This document shows, in pieces, positions 41,377 through 52,600 of a stretch of 64,000 nt of DNA (positions are counted from its first letter, which is position 1; each line of letters starts with the position of its first letter). The stretch is from Alitta virens (Eukaryota; Annelida; Polychaeta; Phyllodocida; Nereididae). The notes beneath the pieces are model-generated. The model had not been told where the DNA came from, made no database searches, and worked only from the letters and a program-made list of their open reading frames with translations. The position numbers and the translations under genes were made by a program. The DNA lies in assembly GCA_932294295.1 (NCBI GenBank), contig OW028576.1, positions 45,486,247 through 45,550,246 of the forward strand, written 5' to 3'.

Positions 41377-42494
41377 TTACCAATATACTCCTGGATACTC
41401 TCTGTGGGGATGTAACTGTTGAATTTGTCACTGTATCCGTACCACTTAATGAGGCTTAATTTCTTTCCCCTAATGGTTTTGGTTGACAACACGTGTTCTA
41501 TTTTGTATACAATGTCATCAGGATGTTCTACATTGACCTTCAGCAGTTCCTCTTCATAGAACGACCCCTTTACAACTTCCTCTTTCAAATCCTGCACTTT
41601 GTACCTTGGTGGGTGCGATGGAAGTTGCTGACACACAGCGAAGAGTTCCTCTGTCCAACGCTCTAGGTATCCGTGGTCAAAGGGAGAGCTCTTGAGACTA
41701 AGTCTCACCAGGTCTCCTACTTGAAATGAATATTCTGGTCTGTTCTTAGCTCTTTTGTTAAGTTCAGGAATATACAGGCGCTGATAAATGTCCCACGTGT
41801 TCTCTCTATTCACTTCAGCAGGAGCAATTCCTGTGCTAGAGTGCTTGGTGTTGTTGTATGACCATACTATGTCATTTAATATATCCACATACTTAAACGT
41901 TTGTTTTTCATAGAAATATTTATACAGCCTGTCTTCAATAGACCTGTTGACACGTTCAGCATAGGAGGCCTTGTGGGCACCATAGGCCAACATATGGGAA
42001 ATACCATGTTCTTTCAATAGTCCTTGGAAGACTGACCCAACAAACTCCTTCCCTTGATCTGTGCGAAGAATTTCACACTGTCTACCTTGTGATATGATGT
42101 CCTTGAACTGATCAGCAACTTCAGCCGTCCTCTTGGTTTTCAAAGGTCGCACCCAGAGGTACCTAGAAAACAGGTCGATACATACAAGCAAAAACTTGTA
42201 GCCATTGTTGTACTCTGACAGGCTAGACAACTGTAACAGGTCACAGTCCCACTGTGCATCAGGATATTCAACTATTATCCTTTCAGTAGGAAACTGTGAT
42301 TTGGGGTTGGTATGTATTGTGTGAGTGGTTTGTTCTTTAAGCCAGTTCTTTACATCTGACAGGTGTAGACCAGTTGGGTAATCCTCTCTTGTTTTGATGT
42401 ACTCCCACAACCTTTCCGCTCCATAATAACTTGCAGGGGATTTTGGTGAGTAGTAAATGGCTGACAGATAATCATCCAGTTCTTGGCCCTCCAT
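41373..42494 (-). CDS. INT: Polinton integrase with chromodomain
   Basis: 373 codons from the ATG at 42492-42494. The N-terminal region has IYYSPKSPASYYG and VKNWLKEQ. The rve core shows D in WDCDLLQL, D in LRTDQGKEF and E in SYAERVNRS, with about 33 residues between the last two. Then comes YSFQVGDLVRLSL and a C-terminal chromodomain (VYKIEHVLSTKTIRGKKL, IKWYGYSDKFNSYIP). It inserts the element with a 6-bp stagger, matching the gtcatg duplication. Fully open, in the usual end position near the right terminal repeat. Confidence 0.95.
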   Translation of the reverse strand: MEGQELDDYLSAIYYSPKSPASYYGAERLWEYIKTREDYPTGLHLSDVKNWLKEQTTHTIHTNPKSQFPTERIIVEYPDAQWDCDLLQLSSLSEYNNGYKFLLVCIDLFSRYLWVRPLKTKRTAEVADQFKDIISQGRQCEILRTDQGKEFVGSVFQGLLKEHGISHMLAYGAHKASYAERVNRSIEDRLYKYFYEKQTFKYVDILNDIVWSYNNTKHSSTGIAPAEVNRENTWDIYQRLYIPELNKRAKNRPEYSFQVGDLVRLSLKSSPFDHGYLERWTEELFAVCQQLPSHPPRYKVQDLKEEVVKGSFYEEELLKVNVEHPDDIVYKIEHVLSTKTIRGKKLSLIKWYGYSDKFNSYIPTESIQEYIGK

Positions 42495-43107
42495 ATTTTT
42501 TTTTCATACCTCTGGTTGATCTTGTGACCTGATGTGTGGCAAAGATTGTGCAGGTTTGAGTGGTACTCTGGTAACTGATTTGATCCGAGGATTTGGGAGT
42601 ACTGCACCAATGCATGTGCTGACCAGAATTAACCAAGTTTCGGATGTGTTTCCTATGGACAGATTGATGATTGATGTGATAATAACTGTGTAGAGGATTA
42701 TAATCTGACTCAGAAAGACAATTTGACTTTTTGGGACAGCACGCCCTAAAACAAACCACTTGTCTGATGACACAGAGCTCTGTGTGGACAGATGACTTCC
42801 GTTTAACTCCATGTCTCAAGATACACTGGTCCTGCACAGTTATCAAAGGTCTCATATAACATGGTAGCATCACACATGCACACACACACACACACACACA
42901 CACGCCATCTAGTGTGTTATAGAGGTTCATAGCCACCAGTCACCAGATACATTACATATTCATTGTAACAAACAAAAACACATGAACAACACCTTTCTTT
43001 TTTTGTGTTTGCATACCACAGCATTTTTTTTATTGTTTTTACATACAGAATGTGATTACATGGAGCCTACCTAAGACAATGTCAGCTGATTTAATCTTCT
43101 CTAAGGT
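42495..43107. other. Spacer upstream of integrase, with (CA)n
   Basis: A CA run at about 42876-42903. The overlapping open frames here (42472-42936 and 42504-42812) are low-complexity shadows. No gene was seen. Confidence 0.5.
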
Positions 43108-43969
43108 TTAATCAAACAAGTCCGGTTCTTGGTCAGGGTTGCATTCAGAACATTGAAAATAACCCATCTGATTCTGATGATCATCATTAAGATAGCAAGG
43201 TCTGATTATGCTCAGTTCTGGCACACAATATTCAATATGGTCCAGATGCGCTATAATAGTCTTAAACTGGTTAGAAGAGAGTTTCACATTCTGATCAAGA
43301 CAGATGGCATACTTCCCCTGTTTGGTTTTTTCATACTTGGTAATATGTACATTATCTGACATGTAAAAAGTTTCAGCATATACACTACCACCCAGATGTA
43401 CAGAATGGTTTGTTCCTATTGCAGAGTTGATCATGTGGGTTGAGTGAACCAGAGTAGCCCAACGTTGCAGGTTAAGTGAAGCCTTCTCACACTGAGGATC
43501 CTGATCCTGCATCTGTAAACAATGTACAGACTGCAGTAATATAACAAGTAAAACCCACTTAGACATTCCTATGCTTAATGTTAGGCGTAAAAAATATAAG
43601 GGAACTAACACTCACCTGTATTTTCGTTACATCCACAGTTATGTCACTATTGTTGACCATGACCTTCAGAAATTTATCGTAGCCCAGATACAATGAATAA
43701 CGTTCACCATTGGACAGTTCAGGCATCATAGAACATAGCTGTGGATAGCTGTCTTGAATTATTTCAAAGAGTCTTGCAACAGCTTCCCTGTTGTCTTGCA
43801 AATTGAGCATCTCAAGCAACATCTGTATCAGCTTCTCGCTGCTGTTGTAATCACTTAGAGTTAAAAAGGCAGACCAGTTCAAACAACCTTCATGTTTCAG
43901 TTGTTTCAAAGTGGATAGTCCATCTACACTCCCTATTATAACAGCAGCATAATTGTTGAGGATATCCAT
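43108..43969 (-). CDS. Polinton protein: CARD/death-fold-like domain plus PC4-like domain
   Basis: Exon 1 is 43616-43969 (ATG at 43967-43969; donor ATACAG|GTGAGT) and exon 2 is 43108-43512 (acceptor TTTACAG), phase 0 to phase 0. Residues about 5-85 are helical with the CARD-like pattern LKQLKHEGCLNWSAFLTL, EKLIQMLLEML, AVARLFEIIQDSYPQL. Exon 2 has HLGGSVYAETFYMSDNVHIT ... GKYAICLDQNVKLSSNQFKT, resembling a PC4 fold, and a C-terminal CxxC. Death-fold domains mediate homotypic assembly in cell-death and innate immune signalling; a PC4 partner would bind ssDNA. Both assignments are by eye. It is the rightmost Polinton gene, transcribed away from the terminal repeat. Confidence 0.55.
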
Positions 43970-44484
43970 GATTTTCCAAATGATGTTAGTATGTGTAAAT
44001 CTCTGGATGTTTTAATAGTGTGTACAAATTCACAAATGGTTGTATAAGGCAGACCGAAAAAAAAACGTATGGATCTCTACTGTGATTGGCTTAGTAGACA
44101 GTTGTACCCGTTTCATAGCTTGTGATTGGTTAGAAAACACTTGTTGTGCAATATCCTCAGAAACATGTATGGACATGTGTTCATCTAGAGTGTGTGATTG
44201 GTAGGTTGTCATACAACAACAATATTTCAAACTGGCAAAAAAAAGAAAAGCCTGCCAAGATTAACTGTAGTTTTTTACAGGAAATTACTGGTTGTTTATA
44301 CCGTTGATGAACTCACATATATATTTCATACAGATGTTGTGTGTCTGACAAGTTTGTTTATTCACCATCTAGCCTCATTATACTCATTACTCATTGTAAT
44401 TGTAATGATGTAATGAGTGTATACATAGCACATTTTGAGTACTTACAGGTATCACTATATCATTCTAGGTATTACCAGTAGTCG
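43970..44484. promoter_or_regulatory. Right subterminal region with three CCAAT boxes
   Basis: TGTGATTGG occurs at 44081-44089, 44121-44129 and 44193-44201. These are CCAATCACA boxes on the minus strand, 110-230 bp upstream of the CARD-like gene. Positions 44183-44286 repeat 20878-20974 in the same orientation. No coding sequence was seen. Confidence 0.5.
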
Positions 44485-44575
44485 TATGGTGGCAGCACCT
44501 ATCCATTGTAGATGTATTTACTGCCCTCTGGTGTATATTTTAGTACTACTAAGCCAGCATGCGGTTTTTACTACT
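44485..44575 (-). repeat. Polinton right terminal inverted repeat
   Basis: Reverse complement of the left end, ending GCATGCGGTTTTTACTACT, followed by target duplication gtcatg (44576-44581). The inner part from GGTGGCAGCACCTA is imperfect. Confidence 0.95.
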
Positions 44576-44581
44576 GTCATG

Positions 44582-45172
44582 CTTCAGGGTCAAATGGATC
44601 TATATAATAATGGAGTATTTTCAAGCAAGTGGTTATTGGCAGTTAAGTCTATTTTAGATGAATGTGGTTTAAGTTACTTGTGGTATCAACAAAATCCACC
44701 AAATATAAATTGGTTGAAGGTTACTGTTGAGAGAAGTCTACAAGATCAGTTTTTACAAAACTGGCGTGAAGACTTAAATACTAAGTCTTCTTGTGATATT
44801 TATGTACAAATTAAAGTGAATTTTGTACTTGAAAAATATTTATTATGTAGTAACTATCAATACAGAAAAATGATTTGTCAGCTCAGAACAAATAACAGTC
44901 ATATACCCAAAGTGGCTGGTAGATACAAGGGAATTCCAAGAAATCAACGGTACTGTCATTTGTGTAGTGAAGAAAAATTAGGTGATGAATATCACATTAT
45001 TGTAGAATGTACACATCCAGTTATTGTGGAGAGTAGGGCAAAATTTGTACCAAGGTTTATTGTTAAGAATCCATCAATGTACAAATGTATTAAATGGTTA
45101 AGCAGTTCATCTGATAATGATATATTTGTCTTAGGGAAATTCTTAAAAAATGTGCTTCCATTATATAAATAG
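44582..45172 (+). CDS. LINE ORF2 part 4: C-terminal region with zinc-finger-like motif
   Basis: About 196 codons to TAG at 45170-45172. It carries the C-x-x-C ... H-x-x-x-E-C pattern in YCHLCSEEKLGDEYHIIVECTHP, common at the end of CR1/L2/Jockey-group ORF2 proteins. The ATG upstream at 44435 lies inside the Polinton end and is not a start. Confidence 0.88.
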   Translation, partial: LQGQMDLYNNGVFSSKWLLAVKSILDECGLSYLWYQQNPPNINWLKVTVERSLQDQFLQNWREDLNTKSSCDIYVQIKVNFVLEKYLLCSNYQYRKMICQLRTNNSHIPKVAGRYKGIPRNQRYCHLCSEEKLGDEYHIIVECTHPVIVESRAKFVPRFIVKNPSMYKCIKWLSSSSDNDIFVLGKFLKNVLPLYK

Positions 45173-45500
45173 ATATTATTATCTTTAGACAATACAACTG
45201 ATATACATGTAAATACAGTGTATTGTCATATTTATGTTTATATATAATTAATTTTGCATTTACTGCTTTTGTGATTAGTGTCGTATATTACATGTATTGC
45301 TTTAAGCTGTTCCCCGAGTGATTTTTATAAATTTTCCAGTAGATGTCACTACTGTTGGTTTTATAATCTCTAACATTTTATTATATTTACTTAGTCCTGG
45401 TACATTATATATTTATGTATGACATTATATTATTTATGTTAAAATTGTATGCTCCATATCACTTTTGTGATCTGAGAAATAATGAATCTTGAATCTTGAA
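44582..45500 (+). mobile_element. LINE 3' part
   Basis: Continuation of the LINE begun at about 15.6 kb. ORF2 resumes at 44582 in the frame that ended at 20611 and stops at 45172. An AT-rich 3' UTR follows, ending with GAATCTTGAATCTTGAA, a short tail of TTGAATC units as in CR1/L2-type LINEs, which do not use poly(A). Confidence 0.9.
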
Positions 45501-47518
45501 GGCTACGCCATGATGGCAAAACGGGGTCATCCAGCCCAGTGCACGACACTCAATATCCTCACCTTATTTAGGCCCTACATAGGCGGTTTATTCCAATAAA
45601 AAGTTGCAATTTGCTACTCACCATTTGACAAAGCTTGGGTGTCGATATAACTTCCCCCTGAACGAAAAATCTTGCCATTTTAAGCCATGTTGACACTTGA
45701 AAATAATCCCTTCACTGGCCTCAGGGAAAATTAAAGTACAATGCAAAATTAAATATTAAACAAAAAATTAAATTAAATATAATTATATTTATAAATGTTT
45801 ATCTACATACTGTATCAGTAAATATATATATATTTTTTTTATTTTACCTGTTTTTTTTTTATGAATTATGTTTTATTACATATATGGTAGGGTAATCTTC
45901 CAGCTGAGTTTGGGAGGGGGGTTAGCACTGACTTAGCGAAAACACTTCCATCCCATTGCCATTGGAATTGCACTTAGTTAATTAATAATTTAGAAATTTC
46001 TGCATTTTCGGCTAGAATTTTTAAGCTGAAATTTCATTGCCTAGAACTAGAAGTAGTTCAAAAGTCATATATAGAATGCCAGTCAAAATGGCTAATTAAT
46101 GGGGAAAACGGCAACAGCCAAAAACGGCTACAATATTTTATGGTATTCCCTACACTTTCATACAACAAAACGGCTACTTTTTCAATAAACAACATTGTAA
46201 TTGAAAATCAATGCTAGTTCTAGCCAAGTTTTTCTCAGATGCCACAATCACCAAGTCTTTTTACTGAGCAACCCTGAATTTAGCAACTCTTCTCTTAAGC
46301 TCTCATTTTGCTTTTCAGATATAGTAGGTCATAACCAACTGATTACATAAATATAATTTCTCTGGGAAATAACACAGAAATCAAGTAAATGATAAGATGT
46401 CAAATATACATTAAAATGCACTAAGAATACTGCTGTCAGGATGCAATTTGCTACAGCCAATCAGAGTCAAGGGAGGGAACTTTTTAAGCCATAGAATTGC
46501 AGTACTCGGTCATAGCCACCTGGTGGAAGAAAAGAGAACCAAGGAGCCAGAACTGGTGGCTCCATGAGAGAACCTTTCATGAAAATCCACTAGGCCTATA
46601 GAGAAAAATGTCCCCAGGCTACCTTTACACACTTTCCTATATGTATTCTGCCTCTAATGGCTTCAATAGAGGGGTGTTTATGACTTAAGCTTGGGTGTTG
46701 CAGCCATTAATCCCCAGATGTGGACCACAATTCTGATAACAGAAAAAATCATGTAAAATAAATAATTGGCTATTATTTATTACCACAAATACAAAAAAAA
46801 TTAAATCTTTTAATTTTTCAGAAATTATTTATGATTCTTATTAAATTTTATCACTGTCAAAGGCCGTACATCAACTATGACAATTTTGTATATTTACATT
46901 GGATTCCAAAAGGGGCAGCTCTGAAATAAGATTCCCTTTAAATAGGCCTATGCATATAGGCCTACTAACTATAGCTATCGTTCGGATTAGAGTCAATGAG
47001 TTGTCAACTTGTTGGTTGTTGTGGTCAAAAGTTTGACAACAACTTAATTCATGTCTCCTAAAAGTTATACCAGTTGGTTTGTCAACAAATTTGTACCAGG
47101 CCTTCTAATGTGTTAACGACAAGTGTCACAATATTCCTTGTAATAATTTTTTTTCCAAATAATTCAATTAACTATAAAGAATATAAGCAGCCTAGATATT
47201 TTATTATATATATTATTAAGTTTTAAGTTGGCCTCCACGTTGAGTTTCAGGTTTTTAATTACTGAAATTGTTGTGAAATAGGCCTAGAGGTTAATGTAGA
47301 AATCAGGGGCAGATCCTGAAAAATTGCAGGGGGGGGGGGGGTAGCGAAATTCCAAGGATACTGTGACTATATATATATAAAACTATATATATATATATAG
47401 ACTATATTATATATAATATTATATTAAAATTATTTAATTATTTGGATTATCATTACAGCTTTTTTGCTTTGTAATCACTGTTCTGCATAATAGTTCAATT
47501 GTTATTGACTTTTGACAG
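45501..47518. other. AT-rich noncoding region upstream of the right-hand gene
   Basis: Poly-T and TA runs near 45820-45860, a G12 run near 47330 and TA-rich stretches at 47370-47430. No exon with acceptable splice sites was found; earlier exons of the next gene may be hidden here or further left. Confidence 0.45.
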
Positions 47519-47599
47519 GAAATGATTCTGGGATGGGATTGGACTTGGTGGAAGCATCTACACCAGCCAGGAGAGAAACAGACACTGAAATTCCGTCTG
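47519..47599 (+). CDS. Right-hand gene, first visible exon
   Basis: 81 bp between TTGACAG and CTG|GTTTGT, phase 1 to phase 1. It encodes an acidic, probably disordered segment (GLDLVEASTPARRETD). Support is splice sites and phase only. Confidence 0.5.
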
Positions 47600-49619
47600 G
47601 TTTGTAGATTTACAATATCTAATACAATGGGTTGCAAACTATGAATGTTAACACAGAAAATGAATAATTTATTTAAGGTGATAATTACGGTAGCTGGGAC
47701 GGGACATATAAACATTTCTTAATAGCTGATTCTAACGAATTAAAACAAAATAACAAATCGTTCTACGAAATTATATATATCGTTCTAAAAATATAATATA
47801 TCGTTCTAACAACTTAGTATCCCGTTTTGAGGAGATAGTATCTCGTTCTTACGAGATAGTATCTCATTATAACAAGATAACATTCGTCCTAACGAGAAAA
47901 TAGCCTATAGGCCTATCATTCTTCTGGAAGTTGTAGCTCGGGTACGCCTCATTGGAACTGGACGCGTAATAGCTTTTTTAGGATTGTTAAAAATGGACAG
48001 AATGAGCCACAGCGTGTATCTGTACGTTCATTCCTCCACTAGATAGAGAGGCTCAAATATCCTGATCAGATGGGCATAGACCAGCATCTATCTATCTATC
48101 CATCTATCTATATATGACCATGTATCTATGGCTATCTATCTATCTAACAGAATGTTTTGGACAGCTCACTAGTTTGGATGATAGATCTTTCCGGGCCATG
48201 GCATACACATCAGTGGTTTACATCATTGCATATGTTAATTAAATCTTAATATAAAAATAGTGGATGGTGATGAGTCCAAGCCGAGACCAATATAACTCTA
48301 TGTTGGATTGTTTAATGATAGGCTGAGTCTGGCTGACCTTTGATGGCTGACTTGTGTTGTGAGTGGACTGGCACAACATTAGGCCAACACAACAATGGGC
48401 CAGTAGTGGACATTTAGTGGACAACATTGGGCCAAATAGCTGGCTGACCTAGCTGATATTCAGTCATACTCGTCATCTATTCATGGTGGATGGTGTGTCC
48501 TCCAACATAAGAGTAATGAGGGATTTGGAAAAATTATATTGGCCTCAGCGTGGACTCATCATAGAGCAAACCTCATACATTGACCTGCAGAGGACCAACA
48601 TTGACCCCACAGTGGGCCAACAATTGGTGGTGGTACACTTACCTTCTTTTTCTGTGAAGTAATAACCACAGAAACACAGTAATTATCAGGAAATGTCCTG
48701 CAAAGTAAAATGTCGTTGCAGTGTCAGGTCAGGCCACTTTCGACCAAATGTTGTGTTGGTCCAATTCCTCTTTGTGCAGAAAATATGATTCAGAGATTCC
48801 AATGCCCAGAATGTGATCTGGACTACATTCTGAATAATTCTGACTTCAATAATGTTATCATCTTGTCCTCCATTCTTTCAACTACTACAGTAGGCCTGCT
48901 GCTTGCAGAATGTTATTTTGTTTACATTGCCTTTAATTGTCTCAATACTTCAGTCTGACTCTTTGTCAGGTGACTCAGGTCATATGTCCATATAGGTCTA
49001 ATAAAATCAGGTGCTCATGGCCCTTTTGGCTAGTACAGAAGTTAATTCATTGGTTAGCTGTAGTCATGCAACATGGGCATATGTTGGATTGCTGTAGAGT
49101 ATGTTGGATGGTGCAGTGTATGTTGGATGGCAGCAGTTTTGTATGCCAGCATTTTATGATGGACAGCTGCAGAGTGTGTTGGATGGCTGCACTGTGCATT
49201 GGATGGTTGCAGTACCCAGATAGCATTCCAAATCGTTTCAACGTCGGTGTGATGTCGGCAAGGACTGTGACCTATACGGAAATGACGCTGGGCCTATTTT
49301 GAATGCTATCTGGCTGCACTGTGTGTTGGACAATGTTGTGAATATAACCCATGGTGGATGGTGTCCTCCCACATAGAGATATGTGGGATTTGGAAAAATT
49401 GTATTTGCCTCGGCGCTGACTCATCACCATCAACTGTTCTTATAATATTATCTATTGATTTAAGTAGGGATGCATGACTGATGTGTGTGCCATGGGAAAG
49501 GCTTGCCATCCACTGTTGAGCTATCCAAAACATTCTCATAGATAGGCAGATAGGTAGGTAGGTAGAGGTAGATAGATAGATAGATATATAGATAGATAGT
49601 CAGATAGTCAGTCAGTCAG

Positions 49620-49650
<31 letters not shown>

Positions 49651-52600
49651 GATGTGTTTATCCTGGTCTTCAAACATACAACTTCAAGTAAGACATAGGC
49701 ACACACTACTGCTTAACTGTGTGTATTATCTTGTTAGAACGAGATATTATATTGTTGGAACATCTTTTCTTGTTAGAACAAAATATTTTTCATTGGAACA
49801 AGATATTGGACCAAAAAAAAAGTCCCATGTCCCCTCCCAGCCACCGTAGATAATTTACCATACTTTGCTACTTTTTTGTAATGTTATGTAATCTGTGACT
49901 GTACAAACTCATCTAAATCAGGCCAGTAGCCAAGGGGGGTTCAACATCAGGGAATGCTTTTTAAAAACATTGTATTGAAGGTCCACAATTGACCCAACGC
50001 TAACGTCTGGCTACGGTCTGTACATGCCATTCTAGAGTATAGGCACTTTATGGTCTGTAGACTGATAACTATCGCTGATCTAGCTTTTTTTTATCCAAAG
50101 GTTCTTTTTCTGGTTTGATATCAGCATTGTGGTAGGAGTTGGTTTGATTCTCAAAACTGGTGATAGAATGTGAGAACAGACTAATGATCAGCTTATAATT
50201 TGAAGGTCCTGTAACAATATCTGTCACAACATCAGCTTAAGATGGATGTAAGAAGTCGATATTTAAAGATAAATTATACATTCATGGACCATAGATCTCT
50301 TGAGACAGCTATCACAACAGCGCTTCTGATTGGCTCAGAAGGGTCACATGACCAAAGCAAAGGCAGTGCCCATGAGTTTGTTGTTTTGGTAAAAAAAATC
50401 TTAATGAATTTGTTTCCCACTGCTTAGTGATGCATTGCGATTAGAATGATTGCACATTTTGCGTAGGGCTTGATAAATGGCATGAAACAACCGACTTTCA
50501 ACTCTTAGTTTCCACTAATATCAGCTGGGCTATTTACACAGAAAATTGCCATATCATATTGGCACTTTTAAAAGTAAAATGGCCTTATCAAGCAATTAAA
50601 TTTCATGTAATGCTGTATTTTTCACTTTTTATTAATAGTTATATCTGGGTGTACATTTATTCTAACAAAATATGGTTGACTCTAGACAGCTGTAGCGACC
50701 TCTTCCCTGCTGTAGCTATTTGTCAAATGTATGAAATTTATCTTAGTGTATCATAAATATGTACGTTTAGATTCAGCTTTAGGTAGCCAGCTATAGCCAG
50801 ACATTTCAATTTGACAGGTTGTTTTTAATTAAACTAACTATTGAGAAACTTAAGCTTTAGTTTTTTCATAGACGATAATGAAACAAATGGTTGAAACCCA
50901 AGAACTTAAGATTGGCTTTTTAAAATAAGATGTAATTTGCATTTTTACTAATTCATTGCTCTGTATTCAATTGTCATATACATTATAATATTAAAGCTAA
51001 CAATCAGCAAACTCCAGGGGGGATGAATACTTTAGCAACCCACTGTTTCCTCTGTTATTTTTTTAATCGCAACCATAAATAGCCTTTGAATTAAAATTTT
51101 TTTCATATTTTGAATTTGCCGCTTAAGGCACCAAAATAGATTATTGACTCCTTAATAAAGAACTGAATTCAAGTTTCAAACTCATCCACCCTCTTGACTG
51201 TCACTATAGCTCTACCCGTCATCTTATAAAAGAAGATGTACAATGAACAATGTCATTGAATATATCCTGAAATACTTACCCCAAATAGTATAATCTTCAT
51301 ATGAGAGGAACTATAATTATAGCAATTAGATATTTTCATAATTTTTCCAAGGTTGTGCCTTTGCCTGCCACAGTCTGGGTTGGTAAAGAAGGTAGCCTTA
51401 ATCTAAACGGGCGTTCTCACTTTCATGAGTGAGAGAGCCAAGCCACCACAAACGTGAAAAAGGGTCCATAGGTGCTCACTCGTACTCACTCGGGAGGCTG
51501 CTAATCTAATATAAATTATTTAGACAGGCTGTCTGCCAAGCGTCCTCAAGGCACTTGTAGATCGCAATGAGGGTCCGCCAAGTTTTCCAAACCAAACACG
51601 AGTGGGTGACGAGTATGCACAGATGAACCGCCTCCCCTGCATGCCCGCGAGTGAGCACAAGTGGCCACAGACGTATGTAGATAACTCACCAACCACTTGG
51701 GAAGTGACTCCTGAGTGATTCCTGATTGATTCTCGTAAAAAGGTGAACAATTTCACCCGTAGGATGTCCCCAAAATTTTAAACATGTTTTAAACCTAGCT
51801 CACACTATCACGGATAACACCTACAAATGGGTTACACTTGCTCACTCGTGGCTTTATGAATCATGTCTAAATTCTTTCCACGAGCGTTCGAAAGTCGTCC
51901 ATGGGCCGTGAGGTACTCTTGATTGCTCGTGCGACTGGTTCAAGAATAAATGAGTAGAGGGCTACAGATGGGCAAGGATGGGTACGGTGCCAGGGTGGAC
52001 GGTTGACGAATTATTACGGGCAGGCCACAATTCACTCGTAAAATGTCCGCCTACTTTTTAAACATGTTTAAAAAAATTTTCCCTCTCCATGGATGGTCAT
52101 GGATGTTTTAGTGCTAACAGGAGCATTCTACGGATTAGCATGAGTATCCATACACCGCTGAAGAAGTGAATTACGTAAAGACAAGGATAAGCAAGAGTAA
52201 AAAATATTTTTCATCCAAGCTCACTTGCCACGGCCATACATGACAAATGATCAACCCTGTTTCAAAAGTTCTGCGGTGTGGCAAATGGTTTCTATTTTTA
52301 ATATTTAAACTATAGACAGGAAAAGTGCAGCCCTCTATGGAAAGTAAAATGTGTCCAATTGTATATTAAAGGGGTGGAAACTTCGATGTCATCGGTAATA
52401 ACAAATTTGGAGGTTGCTAATTTGTCATATTGTCTCATGTATGTAATAATTACACATGCCAATAAAGGTACTGAGGTGGTCGCTCAATTGCTAACTCTCA
52501 ATTTTCATTATTTTAGTTACTTTTTTTATCATTGCAGATGATTCCTCAATAGTTCCAGTTCATGAAAATGAGCAAGACATGACCGCTTCAGAGGGAAATC

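Larger units (their letters stand above)
20612..44575. mobile_element. Polinton/Maverick DNA element, 23,964 bp
   Basis: Bounded by terminal inverted repeats beginning AGTAGTAAAAACCGCATGC and a 6-bp target duplication, gtcatg, at 20606-20611 and 44576-44581; both are typical of Polintons. It encodes protein-primed-type DNA polymerase B, retrovirus-like integrase with chromodomain, packaging ATPase, major and minor capsid proteins and several other proteins. POLB is on the plus strand at the left; nearly all others are on the minus strand, except membrane protein A. No adenain-like protease was recognised. The copy has frameshifts, a mutated polymerase active site and a Kolobok insertion, so it is not autonomous as it stands. 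Confidence 0.97.
47683..49858. mobile_element. Foldback DNA transposon of about 2.2 kb with long imperfect inverted repeats
   Basis: The ends are inverse copies: TTACGGTAGCTGGGACGGG (47688) and CCCTCCCAGCCACCGTAGAT (49833). Moving inward both arms carry palindromic arrays of TATCTCGTTCTAACGAGATA type (47760-47905; 49725-49810), a TATC/GATA microsatellite (48085-48150; 49540-49650), GAATGTTTTGGA(C/T)AGCTCA (48151; 49499-49520, inverse) and TGATGGTGATGAGTC-like sequence (48264; 49420, inverse). No transposase ORF was seen; non-autonomous. No confident target duplication. Confidence 0.75.

Noticed and set aside
42472..42936. 154-codon minus-strand frame rich in Cys and Val
   Set aside because: The start is a translated (CA)n repeat and the rest overlaps the integrase 5' region; no homology pattern seen.
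44435..44581. ATG at 44435 as the start of a separate gene
   Set aside because: It lies in the Polinton terminal repeat; the following frame is the LINE ORF2 C-terminus resuming at 44582.
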